From: Firm-04 sp003446315
GTDB taxonomy: Bacteria; Bacillota; Clostridia; Oscillospirales; Ruminococcaceae
Direction: 5' to 3'
Assembly: GCA_946530355.1 (NCBI GenBank)
Contig: CAMNAB010000060.1
Location: forward strand, 1 to 16,987
DNA length: 16,987 nt
The translations under genes and the position numbers were made by a program. Shown here piece after piece: positions 1 through 6,986 of this stretch (positions are counted from its first letter, which is position 1; each line of letters starts with the position of its first letter). The notes below the pieces were generated by a model. It was not told where the DNA came from. It saw only the letters and a list, made by a program, of their open reading frames with translations, and ran no database searches.

Positions 1-1291
1 TGGTCGTGGTAGTCGTAGTGGTCGTGGTAGTCGTAGTGGTCGTGGTAGTCGTAGTAGTTGTAGTGGTCGTAGTGGTCGTGGTAGTCGTGGTCGTGGTAGT
101 CGTGGTAGTCGTAGTAGTCGTGGTAGTCGTAGTGGTCGTGGTCGTCGTGGTGGTCGTAGTAGTCGTAGTGGTCGTCGTGGTCGTGGTAGTCGTAGTGGTC
201 GTAGTGGTCGTAGTAGTCGTAGTAGTCGTGGTGGTCGTGGTAGTCGTAGTGGTCGTAGTGGTCGTGGTAGTCGTAGTGGTCGTGTCAGCCGTTGTGGTCG
301 TTGTGGTGGTGGACTGCGGCTCCGACGACGTTGTGCTCGTTTCCGTTACGGTCGATGTGGTGTCCGTAAAGGTCGTAGTCGTGGGTTCGGCGGTCGTGGT
401 GGTGGTTTCGGCTGTTGTGGTCGTTTCGGGCGCGTCCAGATCGGTGTAGGTGTAACCGTATGTTTCGGCGTATGCCTTGGCGGTCGATGCGCCGTGTCCC
501 GCTATGATACCGCTGTAACGTCCGCCGTTCGCGGTCGAATTGGAGATGGTATTGACATTGTTATAGATCTCGCAGGACGGATTTTCGATGGTGATGATAT
601 CCAGCTCCGTGCAATTGGAGAATGCGCTGTCTCCGATCTGTGTGACGCTTGCCGGTACAAGCACTTCATTGATCTGCGTACAGTTCGAAAATGCAAGCTG
701 ACCGATCGTTTCCAGATTGGACGGGAGTGTCAGCTCTGTAATGTTATAACAGTTTGCAAATGCGCTGGCATTGATGGTCGTCAGCGACTCCGGCAGCGTC
801 AAAGTGCGTGCCTGATTGCAGTTGACAAATGCACTGGTGCCGATCTCTGTGACCTGATCCGGAATGATGATCTCGGTGAGCTGCATGCACGATGCGAATG
901 CCGCCGGCGGGATCTCTTTCAGTGCTGCCGGAAGCTGTACCGTTTCCATGCGGGCACAGCCTGCAAATGCGCTCGGCCCGATGGTCGTGACGGAATCCGG
1001 GATCACCAGATGCTGGATCGCGGTTTTTCCTGTGAACGCGCCTTGTGCGATCTCTGTGACCGGAAGCCCCTCGATCTCTGCCGGAATCTCCAGCGGATCT
1101 GCCGGTGCGGAGCCGAGTCCGGTGATCTTGATGTGGTCGCCGGCATTCTCATACAAAACTGCGTCAGAGGCATCTGCGGTCACGGCGGATGCTTCCGCTG
1201 CTTCTGCCGCTTTTGCCGGTAAGACCGGCGAGAACATGGACAGTGCAAGTGATGCTGCACTTGCAAGGGCTAGTTTGCGGAAAAGTTTCAT
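1..1291 (-). CDS. Secreted BspA-type leucine-rich-repeat protein with a giant poly-Thr linker (C-terminus cut by window edge)
   Basis: At least 430 codons are visible, with no stop before the window start. The N-terminus (MKLFRKLALASAASLAL...) is a signal peptide with a likely cut near AKA-AEA, about residue 28, so the protein is exported. Residues ~45-255 hold about seven LRR_5 repeats of the form 'xxIPxxVTxIGxxAFxxC'. They end in the cap motif GHGASTAKAYAETYGY, also seen in the second LRR protein at 3554. From about residue 289 the chain is Thr-rich, and residues 337-430 are threonine without exception. The family is known for adhesion or binding surface proteins; the Thr tract probably serves as an O-glycosylatable linker to a C-terminal dockerin or anchor outside the window (inference). 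The start at 1291 is preferred because AAAGGA lies 8 nt upstream. An in-frame ATG at 1297 is only 2 nt from it. The gene has its own promoter and follows a terminator. Confidence 0.9.
   Translation of the reverse strand, partial: MKLFRKLALASAASLALSMFSPVLPAKAAEAAEASAVTADASDAVLYENAGDHIKITGLGSAPADPLEIPAEIEGLPVTEIAQGAFTGKTAIQHLVIPDSVTTIGPSAFAGCARMETVQLPAALKEIPPAAFASCMQLTEIIIPDQVTEIGTSAFVNCNQARTLTLPESLTTINASAFANCYNITELTLPSNLETIGQLAFSNCTQINEVLVPASVTQIGDSAFSNCTELDIITIENPSCEIYNNVNTISNSTANGGRYSGIIAGHGASTAKAYAETYGYTYTDLDAPETTTTAETTTTTAEPTTTTFTDTTSTVTETSTTSSEPQSTTTTTTTADTTTTTTTTTTTTTTTTTTTTTTTTTTTTTTTTTTTTTTTTTTTTTTTTTTTTTTTTTTTTTTTTTTTTTTTTTTTTTTTTTTTTTTTTTTTTTT
2..283 (-). repeat. Poly-threonine codon tract on a 9-bp (three-codon) unit
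   Basis: Ninety-four consecutive threonine codons, read on the minus strand. I count 33 ACG, 31 ACT, 29 ACC and 1 ACA. ACG recurs at nearly every third codon, giving a 9-bp unit ACG-ACY-ACY, with one single-codon phase slip (plus-strand triplets around 86-94) and two extra ACG codons. The one ACA (59-61) sits in an ACG slot, so it is a single G-to-A change. Positions 2-55 are three perfect copies of an 18-bp unit. The tract continues off the window. Confidence 0.95.
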
Positions 1292-1326
1292 AACCATAAT
1301 CCTTTCAGTATAATATTGATACTTAC

Positions 1327-1355
1327 AGCATACCACAGAATTATGAATAAATCAA
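1327..1355 (-). promoter_or_regulatory. Sigma-A-type promoter of the poly-Thr LRR gene
   Basis: On the minus strand, TTGATT (1350-1355), a 17-nt spacer, then TATGCT (1327-1332). It lies between the upstream terminator and the start codon at 1291, so the gene is probably transcribed alone with a leader of roughly 30 nt. Confidence 0.6.
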
Positions 1356-1357
1356 GT

Positions 1358-1397
1358 GAATAACAGAAACACCCCTTGATTTGACATCAAGGGGTGT
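1358..1397 (-). terminator. Rho-independent terminator of the HTH-membrane gene
   Basis: A perfect 12-bp inverted repeat (1369-1380 with 1386-1397, 5-nt loop) containing a CCCC/GGGG core. On the minus strand it is followed by TTCTGTTATT, a moderate U-tract. It lies 34 nt past the stop of the HTH gene and just before the LRR gene's -35 box, separating the two units. Confidence 0.8.
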
Positions 1398-1430
1398 ATA
1401 ATACATGTAGTATAATACAGAACGTATAGA

Positions 1431-2411
1431 TTATTGCGGGTTGCCGCGCTTCTTTTGCATCATGCCCTCTGCGATTGCTTTGATGCCGGCACACAGAATG
1501 CCTGCAACCGGAAACAGAATCCATGTGATCTCCCAGCGGCCGGTCAGGAAGCTGATACCCAGATAAATTGCAACGGCGGTCAGCCAATATGCACGCATGA
1601 TGTATTTGAGAAAGCCGTTTTCCAACTGCTTCTTTTCACGGGAATAATCGTCTTTTTCCAGCAGCTTCCCGAATCCGCCGTCAATTATGGCTGTGCGGAC
1701 GATCAGGAATGTGCCCAGTGCGACCATCGCAAAAAAGATGCCGCCGGCATAATCCGAGAAAATGTGGTCTTCTCCGAAAATCGTTTCGGCCAGGATCATC
1801 GGGAGCGCGCTTGTGATGCAAAGTCCGATGCCGATCGTCAGGGACAGGATGTGCTGCATGTGGTGCTGCGCCTGCTGCTCCTTTACCATCCCGCTGACCC
1901 CGTATGCGGTGTCAATTGCTTCGTGCTCCAGATAATCAAACGGCTGATGCGTGATGCCGGATACAATAAACAGTGCGACACCTGCGGCAATCAGAATCAT
2001 CATCAGGATGCTGCCGATGCCTTCCCCGATCTTCGGGATATGCTCCAGCATCACTGCGGGGATCACCGAACAGATGCAGCAGGCAACGCCCAGCGCGACC
2101 AGCAGCGCGTGGCGGCGGTTCGCTTTCAGAAAGGCATTCGCTTCTTCCATCGAAACAGGATGCAGCGGCGGCTCGGTCTGATCCGGGAGCGCCGGATTCG
2201 CTGCTTCTATATTCAAATCATCTTTTAACAATGTGTCGGTGCTGACACCGAATAATTCGGAAAGCATCAGGACACGATTCAGATCCGGCACGGACTGTGC
2301 GCCTTCCCATTTCGATATCGACTGACGGCTGACACCGAGTTTTTCGGCAAGCTCCTCCTGAGACATGCCCGCCTGCTTGCGCAGTGCAATCAGTTTGTCT
2401 GCGAAAATCAT
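1431..2411 (-). CDS. XRE-family HTH regulator fused to a multi-span membrane domain
   Basis: 326 aa. Residues 1-65 are a typical HTH_3 DNA-binding domain (LRKQAGMSQEELAEKLGVS, then SISKWEGAQSVPDL). After a short linker come about six hydrophobic segments: ALLVALGVACCICSVIPAV, IGSILMMILIAAGVALFIV, ILSLTIGIGLCITSALPMI, GGIFFAMVALGTFLIV, a weaker YWLTAVAIYLGISFL, and WILFPVAGILCAGIKAI. A membrane-tethered transcription factor that senses an envelope signal is the likely role; its targets are unknown. The start at 2411 is chosen because AGGAGG lies 8 nt upstream and the HTH fold begins at once. The longer reading frame up to 2522 runs through the promoter and is not believable. It has its own promoter and terminator, and is codirectional with the LRR and esterase genes beside it. 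Confidence 0.88.
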   Translation of the reverse strand: MIFADKLIALRKQAGMSQEELAEKLGVSRQSISKWEGAQSVPDLNRVLMLSELFGVSTDTLLKDDLNIEAANPALPDQTEPPLHPVSMEEANAFLKANRRHALLVALGVACCICSVIPAVMLEHIPKIGEGIGSILMMILIAAGVALFIVSGITHQPFDYLEHEAIDTAYGVSGMVKEQQAQHHMQHILSLTIGIGLCITSALPMILAETIFGEDHIFSDYAGGIFFAMVALGTFLIVRTAIIDGGFGKLLEKDDYSREKKQLENGFLKYIMRAYWLTAVAIYLGISFLTGRWEITWILFPVAGILCAGIKAIAEGMMQKKRGNPQ

Positions 2412-2468
2412 GATGTGTTCCTCCTGTGCATGAACGTTTTGTTTGGTTTGGGGTGTTTGCTGATTCCA

Positions 2469-2497
2469 ATTATACGCCGATTTCCGATTGCTTGCAA
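2469..2497 (-). promoter_or_regulatory. Promoter of the HTH-membrane regulator
   Basis: On the minus strand, TTGCAA (2492-2497), a 17-nt spacer, then a perfect TATAAT (2469-2474). The predicted leader to the start at 2411 is about 50 nt. An imperfect inverted repeat lies just upstream of the -35 box. Confidence 0.75.
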
Positions 2498-2512
2498 GAA
2501 ACTGCACTTTAC

Positions 2513-2537
2513 AATTGCGCAACTGACAGTTGCAATT
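2513..2537. promoter_or_regulatory. Imperfect inverted repeat upstream of the regulator promoter
   Basis: AATTGC-GC-AACT and AGTTGCAATT flank a GAC centre, giving 10 paired positions with a 2-nt insertion in one arm. It lies 16 nt upstream of the -35 box. It could be an operator for the HTH protein (autoregulation) or a weak end signal for the esterase gene that stops at 2566. There is no T-run after it, so a terminator is less likely. Confidence 0.3.
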
Positions 2538-2565
2538 TTCGATTTTACGCGCTTTTTATGCGCAA

Positions 2566-3408
2566 TCAGCAGAAACCGCGGTGGATCCATGCCGTGCACG
2601 CATCAAACCACTGTCCGCATACCGGATTGATCTGATATTCCGCTTTTGCCGTGCAGGCATCCGCAAGAGAAAGCCCGTGTACTCCCTGCGGAAAGAGATG
2701 CGATTCGAACGGGATGCCGTGTGCTGCCAGCGCTGAGAGATACAGCAGGCTGTTTTGCACCGGTACACTGTCATCATTGACGGTGTGCCACAGAAAACAC
2801 GGCGGGGTATCTGCCGAAACCTGCTTTTCCAGCGATACTGCAATCGTATAGTTATTGTTAAAATCATTTGCGTATTCTTCGCCGACCAGATTGCGGATGG
2901 ATCCGCGGTGCGCATATTCCCCTGCCGTTATCACGGGGTAACACAGGATATGCGCGTTCGGGCGGATCTTTTCTCCGCCGCCGAATATATCTGTCAGAAG
3001 CGGTCGGTTCCAATATACGGCAAGGCTGCCGGCAAGATGCGCCCCCGCAGAAAATCCCATGACCGCGATACGCGCCGGATCAATGTCATACGTCAATGCG
3101 TGCGCTCTGATATATGCGACTGCTGTGGCAAGCTCTAATAAAGCGGTCGGGAAACGGCGCTTGCAGCTATACCATAATATGAATGCCTGCACGCCGTGTC
3201 CGGCAAGCCGCATGCCCACCGGCACCGCTTCACGCTCTGAACAGAAATCATATCCCCCGCCCGGACAGATGATGACTGCCGGACGCTTCTTTTCCCCGAT
3301 CTCTTTGGAATAAGGCAGCAGGATCGGCTGCAAAACTGCGGTGGATTCCGGTCTTTCGACATGCGCCTGCTCAAAAGGCGGTGCGATCGGAATGATCTGA
3401 GACATCAT
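2566..3408 (-). CDS. Cytoplasmic alpha/beta-hydrolase, carbohydrate esterase (BD-FAE/Aes-like)
   Basis: 280 aa with no signal peptide. The fold markers are in order: VIICPGGGYDFCSEREA (oxyanion region, residues 46-61), the nucleophile elbow GFSAG with Ser120, a probable acid Asp in NDDSVPV (Asp212/213), and His244 in GVHGLS. This is the arrangement of the acetyl-xylan and feruloyl esterase-like hydrolases of rumen and gut Firmicutes, which remove acyl groups from imported oligosaccharides; the actual substrate is not visible. I chose ATG 3408 because AAGGAG lies 10 nt upstream. A GTG at 3417 in the same frame sits only 1 nt from that site. I see no convincing promoter or terminator of its own. 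It lies head-to-head with the plus-strand LRR–dockerin gene. Confidence 0.82.
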   Translation of the reverse strand: MMSQIIPIAPPFEQAHVERPESTAVLQPILLPYSKEIGEKKRPAVIICPGGGYDFCSEREAVPVGMRLAGHGVQAFILWYSCKRRFPTALLELATAVAYIRAHALTYDIDPARIAVMGFSAGAHLAGSLAVYWNRPLLTDIFGGGEKIRPNAHILCYPVITAGEYAHRGSIRNLVGEEYANDFNNNYTIAVSLEKQVSADTPPCFLWHTVNDDSVPVQNSLLYLSALAAHGIPFESHLFPQGVHGLSLADACTAKAEYQINPVCGQWFDACTAWIHRGFC

Positions 3409-3462
3409 ATGATTCACGCTCCTTAAAATCTTTAGGGTTTCATGAAGTTTTAATTGATATAC

Positions 3463-3491
3463 TTGACTTTCCGTGTGCGCTGTGGTAGTAT
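3463..3491 (+). promoter_or_regulatory. Promoter of the LRR–dockerin gene
   Basis: TTGACT (3463-3468), a 17-nt spacer, then TAGTAT (3486-3491). The predicted leader to the start at 3554 is about 56 nt. It lies in the 145-bp divergent gap with the esterase gene. Confidence 0.65.
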
Positions 3492-3553
3492 ATAGCCAGT
3501 CAGGTAATCATGAGGATCGCTTGACAGCCTGTGGAAAGAAAGGGTGTTTATTT

Positions 3554-4399
3554 ATGCGCTTTACAAAGCAAATTGTCGCTGTTGCCGTTGCAGCAGCTTT
3601 GGTTTCGGGCGGTGCGTTTTATTCCGTTTCCGGCTCGAATGTGCGGACACCGCAGCAGGTTTGCGCTGCCGGTATCGCTGATCTGAGAATCGAGGTGCAC
3701 CCGGAAGGTGCTACAGTTTTAGAATGTAATCCGAACGCGAACGGTTTTCTCGAAGTCCCGCCGACCTATGATGATACGCCGGTCTGGGAGATCGCTGAAA
3801 ATGCGTTCAAAGACTGCACGGAACTGACCGGCGTTTATCTGCCCCGCAGTATAGAGGTGATCGGTCAGGGCGCGTTCTTCGGCGCACACTCGCTGAGAAG
3901 TGTCGAGATCCCCGGCACAGTCGTTGAGATCCCGCCGAATTGCTTCGCAGACTGCCCGTGCCTGACAGAAGTAAGCATTGCTGACGGTACCAGAAAAATC
4001 GGCGATAATGCGTTCAGCGGCGCTACGAATATGCAGGCGATCGTCCTTCCTTCGACGGTTGAGTATATCGGCAGAAATGCCTTCATGGGCTGCGATTTGC
4101 TCCATACACTTGAGATCCAGAATCCGGATTGCCTGCTCAATGATCTTGGCTGTCAGCCCGGCTGTATTCGCGGTCATGTCGGCAGCACGGCAGAACGCTT
4201 CGCAAACGGCAATAATATCCCGTTTGTTGCAATTGAAGATGTTCAGACTCCGGAAGAACCCCTGTTCTGCGATGCGGACGGTGACGGCGAGATCTCTGCA
4301 ATGGATGCACAGTATGTCCTGAATTATTACAGCGAATCCATCGTCGGCAATAACCCGTCCTGGCGGGAGATCACCGGCAATCCCAATGCACCGGAATAA
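3554..4399 (+). CDS. Secreted BspA-type LRR protein with a C-terminal dockerin half-repeat
   Basis: 281 aa. The N-terminal signal peptide (MRFTKQIVAVAVAAALVSGG...) is followed by about five LRR_5 repeats (WEIAENAFKDC, EVIGQGAFFGA, VEIPPNCFADC, RKIGDNAFSGA, EYIGRNAFMGC). The LRR cap motif is GHVGSTAERFANGNNIPF. From residue ~240 a calcium-loop sequence DADGDGEISAMDA leads into a helix, YVLNYYSE, and the protein ends NNPSWREITGNPNAPE. This matches the second half of Ruminococcus dockerins, which bind cohesins of cellulosome scaffoldins. Only one half-repeat is present, where a full type I dockerin has two. No catalytic domain is present, so a binding or adhesive role is likely. The start at 3554 has AAAGGG upstream and places the signal peptide correctly; the frame is open further upstream to 3473, which crosses the promoter. 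Transcribed alone. Confidence 0.88.
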   Translation: MRFTKQIVAVAVAAALVSGGAFYSVSGSNVRTPQQVCAAGIADLRIEVHPEGATVLECNPNANGFLEVPPTYDDTPVWEIAENAFKDCTELTGVYLPRSIEVIGQGAFFGAHSLRSVEIPGTVVEIPPNCFADCPCLTEVSIADGTRKIGDNAFSGATNMQAIVLPSTVEYIGRNAFMGCDLLHTLEIQNPDCLLNDLGCQPGCIRGHVGSTAERFANGNNIPFVAIEDVQTPEEPLFCDADGDGEISAMDAQYVLNYYSESIVGNNPSWREITGNPNAPE

Positions 4400-4478
4400 T
4401 CGAAAGGTATTGCAGAAGCGATGATTGATATTGGGCTTCGCCCCATTGTGAATCCATCGGAGATACCATTATAATATC

Positions 4479-4515
4479 AGCATCCCGTTCTTTTGTGGAA
4501 TGGGATGCTTTTATT
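4479..4515 (+). terminator. Rho-independent terminator of the LRR–dockerin gene
   Basis: A 12-bp stem (4479-4490 with 4498-4509, one G-U pair) with a 7-nt loop, followed by TTTATTA. The small GGGC-TTC-GCCC hairpin nearer the stop, at about 4434-4444, has no T-run. Nothing else is recognised in the 271-nt gap before trmB except the trmB promoter. Confidence 0.85.
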
Positions 4516-4609
4516 ATATCTGATACATATTCGTTCTGTCAAGCGGTTTTCAGGATTTCCTGCGATTTGCCGATTTGCTGCTTTGATTCGATTTTTTCTG
4601 CGCGGTGTG

Positions 4610-4638
4610 TTGCTTTATTTCTGTTTCTGTGTTATAAT
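4610..4638 (+). promoter_or_regulatory. Promoter of the trmB–pyrC–aminotransferase operon
   Basis: TTGCTT (4610-4615), a 17-nt spacer, then a perfect TATAAT (4633-4638). The leader is only about 26 nt. No further strong promoter is seen before the terminator at 10312, so this probably drives eight genes. Confidence 0.75.
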
Positions 4639-4670
4639 AGTATCAATTATACGAAAGCAGGTTTGATAGC

Positions 4671-5453
4671 ATGAGAATCCGTTTCAAAAAATGGGCGCGT
4701 CCGGAGATCGCTGCTTCGGCGATCTGTGTGGACGACGCAAAGGCAATGCGCGGGAAATGGCGAACCGATGCGCATTTTGCAGATAATGAAAAGCCGTTTT
4801 ATGTCGAATTGGGCTGCGGAAAGGGCGGCTGGATCTCGCAGGCGGCGGTTCTGCATCCGGAATGCAATTTCCTTGCACTGGATATCAAATCCGAAATGCT
4901 CGGTATGGCAAACCGGAAAGTGCTCGCTGCATTTGAGAAAGCACAGCGTGAACCCGATAATGTCAGATTGGCTATTATCAATATAGAACATATCTCTGAG
5001 GTGCTCTGCCCGGAAGACCGCGTCGATCGCATCTATATCAATTTTTGCAATCCGTGGCCGAAGGAAAGCCATAAAAAACGCCGCCTGACCCATCCCAGAC
5101 AGCTTGGGCAATATGCCGCTGTGCTGCGCGGCGAACTCCACTTCAAAACCGATGACCCCGATCTCTTTACAGAGTCGATCACCTATTTCGAGGAGTCCGG
5201 CTGGGAGATCCTGACCAAAACATTCGATCTGCATGCAGATGAGCCTGCCGATAATATCCGGACAGAGCATGAAAATATGTTTACGGAAATGGGCAAACCC
5301 ATCCATTTCCTGATCGCAAAACCGCCGGTTGGGGCTTTCGGTCAGCCCGTTCCCGCTTTTGATGACGAACTGCGGGAGATCCGCCGGCAAAAAGCTGCCG
5401 CCAAGTCGGAAGGAGCAATGCCAGATGACCAGACAATGGAGATGGAACAGTAA
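4671..5453 (+). CDS. trmB: tRNA (guanine-N7)-methyltransferase TrmB
   Basis: 260 aa. The enzyme makes m7G at position 46 of tRNA variable loops, using S-adenosylmethionine. The family signatures are clear: the SAM-binding ELGCGKGGW loop (residues 45-53), the acidic residue after it in ALDIKSEM, the NFCNPWPKESHKKRRLTHP block that holds the catalytic and tRNA-contact residues, and FKTDDPDLF. TrmB proteins are usually about 210-240 aa. Here a C-terminal extension of some 40 residues after HFLIAKPP is charged and low in complexity, and its coding DNA also carries the ribosome site and start of the next gene. Only a weak Shine-Dalgarno (CAGG) precedes the ATG. First gene of the operon. Confidence 0.95.
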   Translation: MRIRFKKWARPEIAASAICVDDAKAMRGKWRTDAHFADNEKPFYVELGCGKGGWISQAAVLHPECNFLALDIKSEMLGMANRKVLAAFEKAQREPDNVRLAIINIEHISEVLCPEDRVDRIYINFCNPWPKESHKKRRLTHPRQLGQYAAVLRGELHFKTDDPDLFTESITYFEESGWEILTKTFDLHADEPADNIRTEHENMFTEMGKPIHFLIAKPPVGAFGQPVPAFDDELREIRRQKAAAKSEGAMPDDQTMEMEQ

Positions 5454-5682
5454 ATCCAACCGCGCTTATCTGCATGTCGGGATCGGGATGCAGGATGCCG
5501 TCGGTGCGCCGCAGCCAAGCGAAGCGATCCCCTTGCAGGAAGGGCTTCGGCTGCTCGTTTCCAAGGGGATTGACCGGATCTGGGCTGTCGTGCTGATTAC
5601 CGCTTTTTTGCGCCTGATTACCAGAGACAGCCGGAAAAGAAGACGGCTGAACCGAAAACGCCGCCGGCTTTCGAAATCATGA
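5425..5682 (+). CDS. Small membrane/basic protein of unknown function (85 aa)
   Basis: The start ATG at 5425 lies inside the 3' end of trmB (29-nt overlap, different frame) with a strong GGAAGGAG 9 nt upstream, which is the main reason to believe it. The protein has a polar N-terminal half, one hydrophobic segment (IDRIWAVVLITAFLRLI, residues ~49-65) and an extremely basic end (RDSRKRRRLNRKRRRLSKS). A single-span membrane protein with a cytoplasmic polybasic tail, or a membrane-associated RNA binder, would fit; I do not recognise a family. It ends 14 nt before pyrC, so it is likely co-translated with trmB and pyrC. Confidence 0.65.
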   Translation: MTRQWRWNSKSNRAYLHVGIGMQDAVGAPQPSEAIPLQEGLRLLVSKGIDRIWAVVLITAFLRLITRDSRKRRRLNRKRRRLSKS

Positions 5683-5696
5683 AAGGATGTTGAACT

Positions 5697-6986
5697 ATGA
5701 TGCAAAACAGTGTGCTGATCCGAAATGTCAGAGCTGTCGATCAACTGCGGGATGCTGTCTGTGATCTGCTGCTCGCTGACGGCGTGATTGCTAAGATCGG
5801 ACAGAACCTGACCGATGATGCGGAGATCGTGATTGACGGCTCGCATCTCGCTGCAATGCCCGGTCTGTTCGATATGCATGTGCATTTCCGCGATCCCGGA
5901 CAGACCCATAAAGAAGATCTCCACACCGGATGCTGCGCCGCACTTGCGGGCGGTGTCACGGGTGTGCTCTGTATGCCGAATACAACACCCGCTATGGACA
6001 GCCCCGAACTGGTGCGCGATATTCTGCACCGCGCAGAGGCAGAAGCCGTCGATGTCCACCAGACAGGCTGCCTGACGATGGGGCTGAAAGGACAGACACT
6101 GGCTGACTATGAAGCACTCAAAAATGCCGGCGTGACTGCCCTTTCCGATGACGGCAGACCCGTTCCGACTGCCGAAATGATGGAAGCTGCCCTTGCAAAA
6201 GCAAAAGCTGCCGGTCTGCCCGTTGTTTCCCATTGCGAAGACCTCGCCATCATTGACGGCGGTATCATCAATAAAGGCGCTGTTTCGGAGCAGCTCGGTG
6301 TGAAAGGAATGGACAGACGCTCCGAAGATTCCATTACCGAACGTGATCTGCAATGCGCCCTGAAAACCGGCGCACAACTCCATATCTGCCATGTTTCGAC
6401 CCGCGGCAGCACCGATGCCGTCCGGAAAGCAAAAGCTGCCGGCGGCGCTGTCACCTGTGAGACAGCACCGCATTATTTCCTGCTCACAGATGAGAAATTG
6501 CTGGCGCGTGATGCCGATTACCGCATGAATCCCCCGCTTCGCACACCCGATGACGTTGCTGCGATCAAAGAGGGTATCCTCGATGGTACCATCGACTGCA
6601 TTATTACAGACCATGCGCCCCATGCCGCTTCCGAAAAAGCCGATTTCCTCAAAGCACCGAACGGCGTTGTCGGGCTGGAAACGTCTCTTGCGGCTACATT
6701 GACCGCTTTCTATCATACCGGATTGCTCGGTCTTCAGGATATCGTGCGGCTGATGAGTGACAATCCCCGCAAGATCCTGCATTTGCCGGTGCGTACCCTC
6801 TCCGAAGGTGCGCCGGCTGATCTCATCCTCGTCGATCCCGACCGGAAATGGACGGTCGATCCTGAAAAACTGCATTCCAAATCGCATAATACAGTCTTCA
6901 AGGGAATGACATTTACCGGAAAGGTGTTGAAAACGATTGTCGGCGGAAAGATCTGCTTCGATGCCGACAAGGACGAAATCTTATGA
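5697..6986 (+). CDS. pyrC: Dihydroorotase (type I)
   Basis: 429 aa, the normal length for the Bacillus-type enzyme. It catalyses reversible cyclisation of N-carbamoyl-aspartate to dihydroorotate, the third step of de novo pyrimidine synthesis, in the cytoplasm. All metal and active-site blocks are present: HVHFRDPG with His61 and His63, DDGRP with Asp151/152, HCED with His179, HVST with His232 and ITDHAPH with Asp305. The substrate-binding Asn is in MPNTTPA. AAAGGA lies 9 nt before the ATG at 5697; a second ATG follows at once. No other pyr gene lies in the window. The stop overlaps the next start (ATGA), so translation is coupled. Confidence 0.97.
   Translation: MMQNSVLIRNVRAVDQLRDAVCDLLLADGVIAKIGQNLTDDAEIVIDGSHLAAMPGLFDMHVHFRDPGQTHKEDLHTGCCAALAGGVTGVLCMPNTTPAMDSPELVRDILHRAEAEAVDVHQTGCLTMGLKGQTLADYEALKNAGVTALSDDGRPVPTAEMMEAALAKAKAAGLPVVSHCEDLAIIDGGIINKGAVSEQLGVKGMDRRSEDSITERDLQCALKTGAQLHICHVSTRGSTDAVRKAKAAGGAVTCETAPHYFLLTDEKLLARDADYRMNPPLRTPDDVAAIKEGILDGTIDCIITDHAPHAASEKADFLKAPNGVVGLETSLAATLTAFYHTGLLGLQDIVRLMSDNPRKILHLPVRTLSEGAPADLILVDPDRKWTVDPEKLHSKSHNTVFKGMTFTGKVLKTIVGGKICFDADKDEIL

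Noticed and set aside
1..283. CRISPR-like or minisatellite array
   Set aside because: The units are 9-18 bp with no spacers, and the whole tract is an open threonine frame joined to a real gene.
6..449. Plus-strand poly-valine reading frame
   Set aside because: It is the antisense of the poly-Thr tract. The minus-strand frame continues into a signal-peptide LRR protein with ribosome site and promoter, while the valine frame has none of these.
494..1313. Long Cys/Arg-rich and Ala/Ser-rich plus-strand frames
   Set aside because: Antisense shadows of the LRR repeats; no ribosome site or family features.
3492..3553. Riboswitch in the leader of the LRR–dockerin gene
   Set aside because: Only about 56 nt long with short, competing CAGG/CCTG and GTCA/TGAC pairings, and no match to a known class such as c-di-GMP.
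4434..4444. GGGC-TTC-GCCC hairpin after the LRR–dockerin gene as a terminator
   Set aside because: Stem of 4 bp and no T-run; a much better terminator lies 45 nt further on.
5466..6887. 473-codon minus-strand open frame opposite pyrC
   Set aside because: PyrC is unambiguous with all active-site motifs. The antisense frame is long only because of codon bias in pyrC, and its product is Cys/His-rich without any fold motif.
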